Origin: Cellvibrionales bacterium
Lineage (GTDB): Bacteria; Pseudomonadota; Gammaproteobacteria; Pseudomonadales; JAHEIH01
Direction: 5' to 3'
Length of the DNA stretch: 64,000 nucleotides
Assembly (NCBI GenBank): GCA_024639455.1
Contig: JAHEIH010000026.1
Span: forward strand, 118,987-182,986
The notes under the pieces were generated by a model. The model was not told the DNA's origin, searched no databases, and saw only the letters and a program-made list of their open reading frames with translations. Every line of letters starts with the position of its first letter. The first letter of the stretch is position 1. Below, piece after piece: positions 8,562 through 18,098 of the stretch. A program made the position numbers and the translations under genes.

Positions 8562-10388
8562 CTAAACCTTTTGGCTGTCGATCCAGTCATTGATCACACG
8601 CTCCAACACTGACAACGGAACGGCACCGCCGCCCAGCACTGCATCGTGGAAGCCTCGAATGTCGAATTTGTCACCCAACACGTCTTTGGCTTTTGCGCGC
8701 AACTCCATGATCTTCAACATGCCCATCTTATAGGCTGTAGCCTGACCTGGCCAAACCAGGTAGCGGCGCACTTCCGAAATCACCTGTCCTTCGGCTATCG
8801 GCGAATTATCGTAAAAATATTGGCGCGCCTGCATTTCGCTCCAGCCCTTGGAGTGTAGCCCAGTATCGACCACCAAGCGAATCGCGCGCCACATTTCGGT
8901 AATTAAACGACCAAAATCTGAATACGGATTGTTATAAGCACCCATTTCTTTGGACAACAACTCTGAATACAAGGCCCAGCCCTCAATGTAGGCGGTAAAG
9001 CCGGCTTGGGTACGGAACTGCGGGACGCTTTCCAGCTCTTGCGCGATAGAAATCTGCATGTGGTGTCCAGGCAGACCCTCGTGATACGCAATCGCCTCCA
9101 TCTCGTTTTTAGGCATGGAGTTCATGTCAGACAGGTGCGCGTAGTAAACACCGGGGCGTGAGCCGTCGGGCGTACCGGGGTAGTAGTGTTGCGCCGCGCC
9201 GTCTTGTTCGCGGAAGGCTTCAACACGTTTCACCACCAAGTCGGCCTTAGGCAAAATGCCAAAGTAGTTGGGCAATTCGCGCTTCATGAAGTCAAAGAAG
9301 GCGGTCGAGTCATCTATGTACCCCTGGCGACCTTCGTCGGTATTGGGGTAGAAGAACTGCTCATCAGTGCGGATGAATTCAAAGAAAGCTTGTAAATCAC
9401 CCTCAAAACCCACACTGTCTTTAATCGCTTCCATCTCACCGCGGAGGCGGGCGACTTCGGCCAGACCAATGTTGTGAATGTCATCGGCGGTGAGACTAAG
9501 TGTGGTGTTGTCACGCAATTGGTAGTTATAGAACGCCTCCCCATTAGGTAGCGCGCTGGCGCCGCGAGCGTCAGCATCGGTATTGGGCAAATCCGCTTCC
9601 ATCCAAGCGATCAAGTTATTGTAAGCCGGTTGAAAATGCTCTAATAACGCCTTTTCTGCCGCTGACTGCAGCTCACCTGCTTGCTCGGTGGTGATGTCGC
9701 CTTTTGCTAACAAGGCATCAATTTTACCCTTGGCATCCGACCACAACGGCGCATCGGTCTCACTGGCACTGAAGGGGGCACCGGCGAGCAGCTTTTTAGA
9801 TTGATCGATCACGCCTTCGTAGGCAAAGCGAGGGGGGCGAATGCCTTCTTCAGCCGCCAATTGCGCACGCGCCAATAACTGGCCTAACGCACGCGACACG
9901 CCGCCCAAGCGGGCAATGTAGGCGTTCATATCGTCAACGCTATCGACGCGGTGGAAGTTGATCAAGAAATTGGGTAAGAAGGCGTGTGCACCTTGCATTT
10001 GGGTAAACACGTAACCGTGGCGGCGGAAGGGCTGTGAAGCCTTGACCAAGCTGTATTGATACATCCAAATGTCGAACGACACCTTAGCATCGTCGTTCAG
10101 CAACTGGTAATCAAAATTAGTCTGAAGATCTTTAACCGTGCCTTCCAACCAAGCAAGCTGCTTGTCGTCAGCGGCTTCGCTCATGTCGTCAACTTGATCG
10201 TACTGATCTTTTCTGCCCAAGCTAGTGAGGGTCATGGGTGACATCTGCAGCTCTTCTTCGTAGCGCGCGTCAAACCATTCATTTAAGCGGGCGGATTCTG
10301 TCGCCGTGACATCATGCTTGAGCGCATTATCTTGGCTACAAGCAACTAAAAATAAAGGGATAAAAATAAAGGATAAAAATGTTTTCAT
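8562..10388 (-). CDS. DUF885-family lipoprotein, putative metallo-hydrolase
   Basis: The product has 608 residues and a lipoprotein signal peptide (lipobox LVAC, Cys17), so it is expected to be membrane-anchored in the periplasm. The body is a DUF885 protein. The motif YHEGLPGHHMQ at about 435-445 resembles a zinc site (His436, Glu437, His442, His443) and is the hallmark of this family. Members are thought to be peptidases, but the substrate here is unknown. It lies 24 bases upstream of the lap exporter gene in the same direction and is divergent from the acyl-CoA ligase. Whether it belongs to the adhesin system or is only a neighbour cannot be decided from the sequence. Confidence 0.85.
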   Translation of the reverse strand: MKTFLSFIFIPLFLVACSQDNALKHDVTATESARLNEWFDARYEEELQMSPMTLTSLGRKDQYDQVDDMSEAADDKQLAWLEGTVKDLQTNFDYQLLNDDAKVSFDIWMYQYSLVKASQPFRRHGYVFTQMQGAHAFLPNFLINFHRVDSVDDMNAYIARLGGVSRALGQLLARAQLAAEEGIRPPRFAYEGVIDQSKKLLAGAPFSASETDAPLWSDAKGKIDALLAKGDITTEQAGELQSAAEKALLEHFQPAYNNLIAWMEADLPNTDADARGASALPNGEAFYNYQLRDNTTLSLTADDIHNIGLAEVARLRGEMEAIKDSVGFEGDLQAFFEFIRTDEQFFYPNTDEGRQGYIDDSTAFFDFMKRELPNYFGILPKADLVVKRVEAFREQDGAAQHYYPGTPDGSRPGVYYAHLSDMNSMPKNEMEAIAYHEGLPGHHMQISIAQELESVPQFRTQAGFTAYIEGWALYSELLSKEMGAYNNPYSDFGRLITEMWRAIRLVVDTGLHSKGWSEMQARQYFYDNSPIAEGQVISEVRRYLVWPGQATAYKMGMLKIMELRAKAKDVLGDKFDIRGFHDAVLGGGAVPLSVLERVINDWIDSQKV

Positions 10389-10544
10389 AGTGGTCTCTCC
10401 TTAAACCGCAGTCATGCAGTGTGCGCTGACAATAAAGTAGAAGCAATATCGTGACATTGCCATGGCGACATCAAACCTAGCTGTTATAGTTGAGCTGGCA
10501 TAATGTTCAAAAATATAAACAAAATAAAATTATAGGAGCCCAGC

Positions 10545-12194
10545 ATGCACCTTTCCGATATTACCCCACTAGAATGTATGTACTACTGGGAAAAAAACAC
10601 CCCAGACGACATATACCTGCGCCAGGCGCACAACCTCGAGTGGCAAGAATATACGTGGGCCCAAGTGGCCGATCGCGTGCGAAGAACAGCCCATTTTATT
10701 AATGGCTTCAACCTCGCCCCAGGCAGTCGCATTGCCTTATGGTCAGCCAATTCGATTGACTGGGTAATCGTCGATCTCGCCATCATGTTAAGTGGCAACG
10801 TCAGCGTGCCTCTGTACCCCGGGCAAGACATCCACTCGGCTAACTATATCCTTGACCACGCCGAGTGCGACCTGATGTTTTTAGGTGTGGTCGATCAATC
10901 ACCCTCGATCGCCGCCGGCGAGATTCAACGCAATATCCCGAAAATTGCCATGCTGGGCTGCTCGATTGATTGCGAGTACTCACTGGCCGATGTGATTCGT
11001 GAATATGCCCCCATCGCCGACTCACCCATTCCGAATGAATCGGATATGATGACCATCCTCTACACGTCGGGCACTACAGGCAACCCCAAAGGTGTCGTTC
11101 ACGTGCACGGCACCCCCGGTAAGGTAGTTCCTCGCATGCTAGAAGAATGGCCTGTCGACCATCTGCCAGGGCAGCGCGAACGCTACTTCTCTTTCTTACC
11201 TATGTCTCACGCCGCAGAGCGTATCGTGGTGGAAATGGGCAGTTTTTATCTCAGCCCTACGGTATCGTTTTCAGAGGGCCTCACCACCTTTGGCGATGAA
11301 TTACGCAGCGTACAGCCTACGCTGTTTTTTGCTGTACCCCGCCTGTGGGCTAAATTCAAGGCCGGTGTTGATGCCAAGGTCCCCGCGGCAGTACAGGCGC
11401 AGATGGGGGATGAGCAAAAGGCCCAAGTGCGCGCCATGTTAGGCCTCTCACAAGCCAAATTTGTGATTACCGGCTCGGCGCCCACCCCCATTGAGATCCA
11501 GGAGTGGTTTATCAATATGGGCATCAACTTGCGCGACGGCTACGGCATGACGGAAAACTTCATCGACGGCTGTATTTTCAATGAAGAAGAGCCCATACCA
11601 GGCTGTGTCGGCAAGCCTTTCAAAGGCAGTGAGGTCAAAATCAGTGACGAAGGCGAAGTCTGCTTTAAGGGCGCCGGACTCATGCACGGCTACTACAAAA
11701 ATCCTGACAAAACCGCTGAAGTGATGATCGATGGTTGGTACCACACCGGCGACTCTGGTCGTATCGACGAAAGAGGCAACCTGTGGGTCACCGGTCGCTT
11801 GGGCGAAGTGTTCAAAACCACCAAAGGCAAGTTTGTCCAACCACCAACATTAGAGAACGAATTCGGCGGTGTGGCGATACTCGGCCAACTTATGATTTTT
11901 GGGCACGGCAAAGATCAACCCATGCTATTGACTAATCTTTCCGAAGTGGGGCTCGCCTCAGATAAAAGCCGCGAAGAAATGACCGACCAACTAACCCAAG
12001 CCCTAGAACAGATCAATGAGCACCTCCCCACCTATGAAAAAGTGGCGCAAATGTTTATCACCAAAGAGGATTGGCGCATCGATAACGGCCTATTGACCCC
12101 CACCATGAAACTTAAACGTCGCCAAATAGAAGAGCATTACAATAGCTTTATCAATAGCCACTTGGGCGGTGCGGCTGTGGTTTGGGAGGACTAA
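10545..12194 (+). CDS. AMP-forming long-chain acyl-CoA ligase
   Basis: The product has 549 residues and belongs to the adenylate-forming superfamily. It would activate a carboxylate, probably a long-chain fatty acid, with ATP and then transfer it to CoA. The P-loop-like motif YTSGTTGNPKG is at 173-183, YGMTE at 333-337, YHTGD at 399-403, and a GRLGEVFKTTKGK hinge and lysine region near 418-429. The C-terminal LTPTMKLKRRQIEE resembles the eukaryote-type long-chain synthetases also found in bacteria. TAGGAG lies 6 bases before the ATG. It is divergent from the DUF885 gene and followed 148 bases later by serA. Chain-length preference cannot be read from the sequence. Confidence 0.9.
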   Translation: MHLSDITPLECMYYWEKNTPDDIYLRQAHNLEWQEYTWAQVADRVRRTAHFINGFNLAPGSRIALWSANSIDWVIVDLAIMLSGNVSVPLYPGQDIHSANYILDHAECDLMFLGVVDQSPSIAAGEIQRNIPKIAMLGCSIDCEYSLADVIREYAPIADSPIPNESDMMTILYTSGTTGNPKGVVHVHGTPGKVVPRMLEEWPVDHLPGQRERYFSFLPMSHAAERIVVEMGSFYLSPTVSFSEGLTTFGDELRSVQPTLFFAVPRLWAKFKAGVDAKVPAAVQAQMGDEQKAQVRAMLGLSQAKFVITGSAPTPIEIQEWFINMGINLRDGYGMTENFIDGCIFNEEEPIPGCVGKPFKGSEVKISDEGEVCFKGAGLMHGYYKNPDKTAEVMIDGWYHTGDSGRIDERGNLWVTGRLGEVFKTTKGKFVQPPTLENEFGGVAILGQLMIFGHGKDQPMLLTNLSEVGLASDKSREEMTDQLTQALEQINEHLPTYEKVAQMFITKEDWRIDNGLLTPTMKLKRRQIEEHYNSFINSHLGGAAVVWED

Positions 12195-12342
12195 TTCACG
12201 ATCATTTTTACGGCAAGGTCACAACGACGAAATGAGCGCGCATAATTTTCTATAGATATGTCGCAAATCAGTAGATATATGACGCATTGGCCATACGCTG
12301 TGGTAGAATATGCGCCTTTATTTTTTGCTGCGAGAGTAAAGC

Positions 12343-13575
12343 ATGCCGCTCACCACCTCACTTCACAAAGACAAAATTAAAATCCTCCTGCTGGAAGGCG
12401 TCCACGCCTCGGCGATTGAAACCTTCAACGCCGCTGGTTATACCAATATTGAATACCACAAAAAAGCGTTGAGTGGAGAAGAGCTGGAAGCCGCCATTGC
12501 TGACGCACATTTTGTAGGTATCCGCTCTCGTACCCAGCTCACCGAAGAAGTGTTCGCCAAGGCGCGCAAATTGATCGGCGTGGGCTGTTTCTGTATTGGC
12601 ACCAACCAAGTTGACCTTCAAGCGGCCACCGAACACGGTGTTGTCGTCTTCAACGCGCCCTACTCTAACACGCGATCAGTTGCCGAACTGGTATTAGCTG
12701 AGGCCATCTTATTATTGCGCGGCATCGCCGAAAAGAGCGCCGCTGCTCACCGTGGCGAATGGAAGAAAAGCGCCACCGGCTCCTACGAGATTCGCGGCAA
12801 AACCCTTGGTATTATTGGTTACGGCAACATCGGTATGCAGCTGAGCATCATGGCCGAATCGCTGGGTATGCGCGTGGTATTTTTCGACGTGGTTAACAAA
12901 TTGCCGCTGGGCAACGCCATGCAAATTCGCAGCCTGCCCCAGCTGTTAAAGCAATCCGACATCATCAGTTTGCACGTCCCTGAGCTAGCCTCAACCAAGG
13001 ACATGATCGGTGCTCGCGAGTTTGAACAGATGAAAGACAACGCGATTTTCATTAACGCCTCACGCGGGACGGTGGTGGACATTGATGCCCTGGCCGATGC
13101 ACTGGAAAGCAAGAAATTAGCAGGGGCTGCAATTGATGTATTCCCGGTTGAACCTAAATCAAACGAGGACGAGTTTATCTCTCCACTGCGCAAGTTCGAC
13201 AACACCTTCCTGACGCCCCACATCGGCGGCTCAACCATGGAAGCGCAAGAGAATATCGGCATGGAAGTGGCCGATAAAATGGCCAAGTACAGCGACACTG
13301 GTATGACCATAACCTCGGTTAACTTCCCCGAAGTAGCACTGCCTGGCCACCAGAACACTCACCGCCTGTTGCACATTCACCGCAACATCCCCGGCGTGAT
13401 GGCGGCCATCAACCGCGTATTTTCAGAAAGCAATATCAACATTAGCGGCCAGTACCTACAAACCACTGACAAAGTGGGCTACGTGGTACTAGATATCGAT
13501 TCTGATTACAGCGATCTGGCCCTGAAAGCCCTCAAAGCAATTGACGGCACTCTGCGTTGCCGCGTACTTTTCTAG
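12343..13575 (+). CDS. serA: D-3-phosphoglycerate dehydrogenase
   Basis: The product has 410 residues, the length of the short enterobacterial-type enzyme. It oxidises 3-phosphoglycerate to phosphohydroxypyruvate with NAD, the first step of serine synthesis. The Rossmann motif GIIGYGNIG is near 151-159. The catalytic region includes SRGTVVD and the PHIGGST histidine. A C-terminal ACT domain (about 335-410) suggests serine feedback. The stretch between the ligase and this gene (12195-12342) is AT-rich and probably holds the promoter; TAGAAT at 12304-12309 is a possible -10 box, but no convincing -35 was found. A terminator follows directly. Confidence 0.96.
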   Translation: MPLTTSLHKDKIKILLLEGVHASAIETFNAAGYTNIEYHKKALSGEELEAAIADAHFVGIRSRTQLTEEVFAKARKLIGVGCFCIGTNQVDLQAATEHGVVVFNAPYSNTRSVAELVLAEAILLLRGIAEKSAAAHRGEWKKSATGSYEIRGKTLGIIGYGNIGMQLSIMAESLGMRVVFFDVVNKLPLGNAMQIRSLPQLLKQSDIISLHVPELASTKDMIGAREFEQMKDNAIFINASRGTVVDIDALADALESKKLAGAAIDVFPVEPKSNEDEFISPLRKFDNTFLTPHIGGSTMEAQENIGMEVADKMAKYSDTGMTITSVNFPEVALPGHQNTHRLLHIHRNIPGVMAAINRVFSESNINISGQYLQTTDKVGYVVLDIDSDYSDLALKALKAIDGTLRCRVLF

Positions 13576-13582
13576 AAAAGTT

Positions 13583-13614
13583 CACCGCCAAACAACCATT
13601 TGGCGGTGTTTTTT
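13583..13614 (+). terminator. Rho-independent terminator after serA
   Basis: A perfect 10-base-pair stem (CACCGCCAAA paired with TTTGGCGGTG) with a 6-base loop is followed by six T. It starts 8 bases after the serA stop codon and separates serA from the TonB receptor gene. Confidence 0.93.
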
Positions 13615-13761
13615 GGGGTTAATTTTAGCCAAAAACTGCAAAAACATCCACTTACATGAGCATTGGCTAATTTTAACCGCTTGCACAACTCTAAATTAAC
13701 ATAGATTCCTGTCGATGCTGGCCAAGCTGTCAGTAATTTATAAAATTCACAGGGGAATACT

Positions 13762-16563
13762 ATGAAAAAAAGCAAACTAGCTACAGCTATCAAGTTTGCG
13801 ATGGGTGCAACTGCTGCTTTGTCAGTGCTGCCCGCCGCACACACAATTGCTGATGATACGGATCTCGAAGAAGTAGTTGTCACTGGTTCACGCATTAAAA
13901 CCGACGGTTTTGAAAGCGCGAGCCCAGTAACTGTTTCGACTGCACTCGAAATTAAAGCGACCGGTATCAACAAGATCGAAGACTTCTTGAACAGCTTGCC
14001 TCAGTTAGAAGCTGGCGATAACTCGTACCTTTCTAACGGTGCCTCTGGTAACGCAACCCTTGACCTGCGTGGTATGGGTGCCAACCGTACATTGGTTCTG
14101 ATCAACGGCCGTCGCATGTCACCCGGTGGTGCTTACAGCTCAGCCGCGGCTGACGTTAACCAAATCCCTACCGCTATGATTGAGCGTGTTGAAGTACTGA
14201 CCGGTGGTGCATCTACTGTGTACGGTGCAGACGCAGTAGCGGGTGTTGTTAACTTCGTACTGCGCGAAGACTTCGAAGGTGTTGAAATCAACATGGGTAC
14301 TTCGGGCTTCATGCACGACAACGACAACACTTACATCCAAGGTCTGATGGATGATCGCGGTTTCGATTACCCTAAAGGCGGCAACGGCGTTGACGGCCAA
14401 GCGGACACTATCGACATTTTGATCGGTAGCAACTTCGCTGACGGCAAAGGTAATGCGACCATGTTTGCCACATGGCGTAAAGGTAGTGAGCTACGTCAAG
14501 AGTCACGTGACTACTCTTCTTGCGCACTGAACTCAGCAGGCACTGCGTGTGGTGGTTCAGGTAACGCTATCGTTCCTAACTTCTATATCTCTCAGATCGT
14601 TGATGGTGCACTTGATTGGGATACCTTTGAGTACTGGACGCTGGATGCCAACTCTAATTTCATTCCTTCTTCAGGCAACATTTACAACTATGCCCCTGTT
14701 AACCACTTCATGCGTCCCGATGAGAAGTGGACCTTTGGCGGTAACGTTAAGTATGCGGTGAACAACAACGCTAGCGTTTATGGCGAGTTCTCTTACATGG
14801 ACTACCGCACTGCAGCACAGATCGCTGAATCTGGTACTTTCTTCGCTGAAGAATACCAATTGCCTTACGATTCTGAGCTACTGAACGACGCACAACGTCA
14901 AGCCTTGACCGACACTTGGGGCCTTGGCCCTGGCGATGACTTCGCTGTTTACATCGGTAAGCGTAACGTTGAGGGCGGTGCTCGTTCGAACATTCTCGAA
15001 AACAACAGCTTCCGCATGGTATTGGGTGTAGAAGGCACCATGGCTGAAGGTTGGGATTACGACGTTAACTACCAAAAATCTCGTGTAAACTCTTCTTCAA
15101 CCTACATCAATGACTTCTTTGCTCCCAAGATTTCAGAAGCTTTGGAAGGCGCATCCTATGATGTATTCACCTACCAAGGTGTGACGTCTGAACAGGCTAA
15201 CGCCTTGACCGGTGTCGCGATGCTTCGCGCAGGTATCAGCCAAGAAATCTTCTCTGGTTTCGTCAGTGGCGACACTGGCTACAGCCTGGGTACTACCGAC
15301 CGTACCATTAGCTTAGCTGCGGGTATGGAACGTCGTGAAATTAGCTTTGACCGTAACGCAGATACCGTTTACGAAGAAGGCCAATTGCTGGGCCAAGGTG
15401 GTCCTACTGCGAGCATCGAAGGTGCTTATACAGTAACCGACCTGTTCTTCGAAACAGCGATTCCAGTATTGGACAACCTGACCACTGAATTGGGCTTCCG
15501 TTCATCGGATTACTCAACTTCTGGTAACCAGAATACCTACAAAGTGGCATTCAGCTATGAGCCTATGGACACTTTCCGTGTTCGCACCGGCTTCAACCGT
15601 GCTATCCGTTCACCTTCTGTCATTGAGATGTTTGCACCTTCTAACCAAGGTCTGTGGAACGGTGATGACGCATGTGCAGGCGCTAACCCTGTTTACACCT
15701 TCGAGCAATGTGCTCGCACTGGTGTGACTGCCGCTCAATACGGTAACATCGTCGCTAGCCCTGCTAACCAATACAACGCCGTCTACGGCGGTAACACTAC
15801 TCTGAAACCAGAGACCGCTGATACCTTCACCTTCGGTGTGGTTGTTGATCCTATTGAGAACCTGACTTTCTCGGTTGACTACTGGAGCATCGAGCTGTCT
15901 AACGCGATTGCAACCGTTGGTCCTCAAGAAGTTATGAAGCAGTGTGCTGAAAACGGCAATGATGCGTTCTGTGGCTTGATCAACCGTGGTAACGCTGGTT
16001 CATTGTGGCTGGGTACTTCAGGCTACATCACAAGCACCAACCAGAACTTGGGTGAATTGAACCTGGAAGGTGTTGACTTCGCAGCAGCTTACGCAATGGA
16101 ACTTGCTGGCGGTACTATGAGCTTCAAATTCTCAGGTACTCACCTGATGAAGAAAGAAACTCTGACTCTGCCTGGTGACGAAACTACTCGCTATGACTGT
16201 GTGGGTGAAGTTAACTCTAACTGCTTCCCATCAATGGATTGGCGTCACACCGCTTCAGCCAACTTCACTAAAGATGACTGGAGTGTAGGTGCTAAGTGGC
16301 GTTACTTCGGCGCTGTTGATTACACTGATGAATCACAAGCCGACACCATTGCAGCAGATAACTTGGGTTCACAATCGTACATTGACTTGAACGCGGCTTA
16401 CACCGTAAGCGAAAACGTTGAAGTATCAGGTACTGTGCGCAACCTGTTGGACAAAGAGCCCCCAATGGTTGGTGGTACTCTGTCATCTAACGCTAACACC
16501 TTCGCTGGTTTCTACGACACTCTGGGTCGTTACGTCAGCGCCAACGTGACTTTCACGTTCTAA
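13762..16563 (+). CDS. TonB-dependent outer-membrane receptor
   Basis: The product has 933 residues: a signal peptide of about 30 residues, then a TonB-box-like region (LEEVVVTGSRI), a plug domain (LDLRGMGANRTLVLINGRRM, then GGASTVYGADAVAGVVNFV) and a 22-strand-type barrel ending in aromatic VTFTF. Paired cysteines appear in predicted outer loops, for example in the segments near residues 253-264, 636-650, 727-736 and 813-821. The substrate is not predictable. It belongs to the VTGSRI type, abundant in marine Gammaproteobacteria. AGGGGA lies 6-7 bases before the ATG. A 186-base leader precedes it, a terminator follows, and a sulfotransferase gene comes next in the same direction. Confidence 0.93.
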   Translation: MKKSKLATAIKFAMGATAALSVLPAAHTIADDTDLEEVVVTGSRIKTDGFESASPVTVSTALEIKATGINKIEDFLNSLPQLEAGDNSYLSNGASGNATLDLRGMGANRTLVLINGRRMSPGGAYSSAAADVNQIPTAMIERVEVLTGGASTVYGADAVAGVVNFVLREDFEGVEINMGTSGFMHDNDNTYIQGLMDDRGFDYPKGGNGVDGQADTIDILIGSNFADGKGNATMFATWRKGSELRQESRDYSSCALNSAGTACGGSGNAIVPNFYISQIVDGALDWDTFEYWTLDANSNFIPSSGNIYNYAPVNHFMRPDEKWTFGGNVKYAVNNNASVYGEFSYMDYRTAAQIAESGTFFAEEYQLPYDSELLNDAQRQALTDTWGLGPGDDFAVYIGKRNVEGGARSNILENNSFRMVLGVEGTMAEGWDYDVNYQKSRVNSSSTYINDFFAPKISEALEGASYDVFTYQGVTSEQANALTGVAMLRAGISQEIFSGFVSGDTGYSLGTTDRTISLAAGMERREISFDRNADTVYEEGQLLGQGGPTASIEGAYTVTDLFFETAIPVLDNLTTELGFRSSDYSTSGNQNTYKVAFSYEPMDTFRVRTGFNRAIRSPSVIEMFAPSNQGLWNGDDACAGANPVYTFEQCARTGVTAAQYGNIVASPANQYNAVYGGNTTLKPETADTFTFGVVVDPIENLTFSVDYWSIELSNAIATVGPQEVMKQCAENGNDAFCGLINRGNAGSLWLGTSGYITSTNQNLGELNLEGVDFAAAYAMELAGGTMSFKFSGTHLMKKETLTLPGDETTRYDCVGEVNSNCFPSMDWRHTASANFTKDDWSVGAKWRYFGAVDYTDESQADTIAADNLGSQSYIDLNAAYTVSENVEVSGTVRNLLDKEPPMVGGTLSSNANTFAGFYDTLGRYVSANVTFTF

Positions 16564-16581
16564 GGTTGATGCGGTAAAAAA

Positions 16582-16608
16582 CAGCGGGCAATGGCCCGCT
16601 GTTTTTTT
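16582..16608 (+). terminator. Rho-independent terminator after the TonB receptor
   Basis: The stem CAGCGGGC/GCCCGCTG with a 4-base loop is followed by seven T. It ends 17 bases before the sulfotransferase start, so that gene would be expressed by read-through or from a promoter inside or near the receptor gene. Confidence 0.92.
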
Positions 16609-16625
16609 ATCAGCCTTAAAAAGTT

Positions 16626-18098
16626 ATGACACAAAAATTAAGCCACCAAGAGCGTTATCAACGCGCCCGTCTCGCCTTTCAACAGGGTGATACACTTTCC
16701 GCCGAACAACGATTGCGTTCACTGGTTGATGATTTTCCAGAAATCCACGAATACCGTATCGCTTTTGCTAATTTTCTTAGTGCGCAAAATCAGGCCAATG
16801 AAGCAGTAACATTATTTCGCAGGAGCACACCTGATGATGCCTACAATCGCGGCCATTACCTAAGCCATTCCGGCCAAGCCCATGCCGCCATCGAACAATT
16901 CAAAATGGCTATTCAACTGGGATTGGCCTCACGCGCTGATGCCCTTAGCCGCATAGCCGGACTATTGCGTGAAGAATTACATGACGATGATACCGCAGAA
17001 AAATATTACCTAGAGGCCATTGGCGTTGACCCATCTTACAATGCAGCAAAAATCAATCTAGCTAACCTTTATCAAGATCGCGGCGACAAAAATAGCGCCG
17101 ACAAACTGCTTGAACAACTAGACGATAACGACCCACTTTACCCATTAGCGTTGACTAGACGCGCCGCCATGCACCGCCGCCAAGATATGCTACAAGCACT
17201 TGAACTATGCATGAAGAATTGCAAGCCAAACCGCGACATACAATGCGATATGCTCTATGAACTTGGCCACCAAAATGAAAGTCAGGGTCATTATGATCGT
17301 GCCTGGCAGGCATTTCAGGCCGCCAACCAGATTAACGCTGCTTTCAATCCTCGATTTCAAGCAGAACAGTGGCAACGCCTTTTTGATGACAGCATCGGTG
17401 GCCTGCGAAAAGCGCCAGCGTTTTCCTCTCAAGCCACCGCACCACGCATGTTATTTATCTGTGGTATGTTCCGCTCTGGCTCAACACTCCTTGAGCAAAT
17501 ACTGGCTGCTCATCCCAAGTGCAGCGCTGGCGGCGAACTCAACCTGTTCCCAAAAATGGCGGCACAGATTGATGAGGTTGCTCTTCAAGAAACTTACCAA
17601 CACTATCTATCTCGCATTCAAGTATTGGGAGATTCGACCCATTGGGTGACTGATAAGCGCCCCGACAACCTGTCGTATGTCGACCTCATTAAGCAGGTCT
17701 TCCCCGACGCGTTGATTGTCATTACCGAGCGTGACCTTGGCGACAATGCTTTATCAATTTATCAACAGCGGCTAGGACCGGCAATGAATTACGCTTGCCA
17801 ACCTGAGCACATCAAACAATATGCGCAATGGTGCCAACAACTTTCACAACACTGGCAAGATCAATGGCCAAACGATGTGTTTACCGTCCGCTATGAAGCG
17901 TTGATCGATCAACCTCAGCAGACCTTAGAAATACTTTTCAAGCGTTTAGACATCGACTGGCGCGAAGAATGCCTAGCCTTTCACACACTAAACAATACCG
18001 TCAAAACTGCGAGTGTTTGGCAAGTGAGGCAGCCACTAAATAATCGCTCTATTGGCCGAAGTAAGCACTACCCGGACTTTTTAAAGCAGCTGGGTTAG
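16626..18098 (+). CDS. TPR-repeat sulfotransferase
   Basis: The product has 490 residues. The N-terminal half (about 1-250) is a run of tetratricopeptide repeats, for example the unit around AEKYYLEAIGVDPSYNAAKI. The C-terminal half is a sulfotransferase-family domain. Its 5'-PAPS-binding loop reads FICGMFRSGSTLLEQIL, and a second segment, VTDKRPDNLSYVDLI, follows. Such proteins transfer sulfate from PAPS. The TPR part could bind a protein or peptide acceptor, but the acceptor is unknown. No signal peptide is seen, so it is likely cytoplasmic. It follows the TonB receptor and converges on a TPR oxygenase gene; the two share four bases (TTAG). Confidence 0.9.
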   Translation: MTQKLSHQERYQRARLAFQQGDTLSAEQRLRSLVDDFPEIHEYRIAFANFLSAQNQANEAVTLFRRSTPDDAYNRGHYLSHSGQAHAAIEQFKMAIQLGLASRADALSRIAGLLREELHDDDTAEKYYLEAIGVDPSYNAAKINLANLYQDRGDKNSADKLLEQLDDNDPLYPLALTRRAAMHRRQDMLQALELCMKNCKPNRDIQCDMLYELGHQNESQGHYDRAWQAFQAANQINAAFNPRFQAEQWQRLFDDSIGGLRKAPAFSSQATAPRMLFICGMFRSGSTLLEQILAAHPKCSAGGELNLFPKMAAQIDEVALQETYQHYLSRIQVLGDSTHWVTDKRPDNLSYVDLIKQVFPDALIVITERDLGDNALSIYQQRLGPAMNYACQPEHIKQYAQWCQQLSQHWQDQWPNDVFTVRYEALIDQPQQTLEILFKRLDIDWREECLAFHTLNNTVKTASVWQVRQPLNNRSIGRSKHYPDFLKQLG

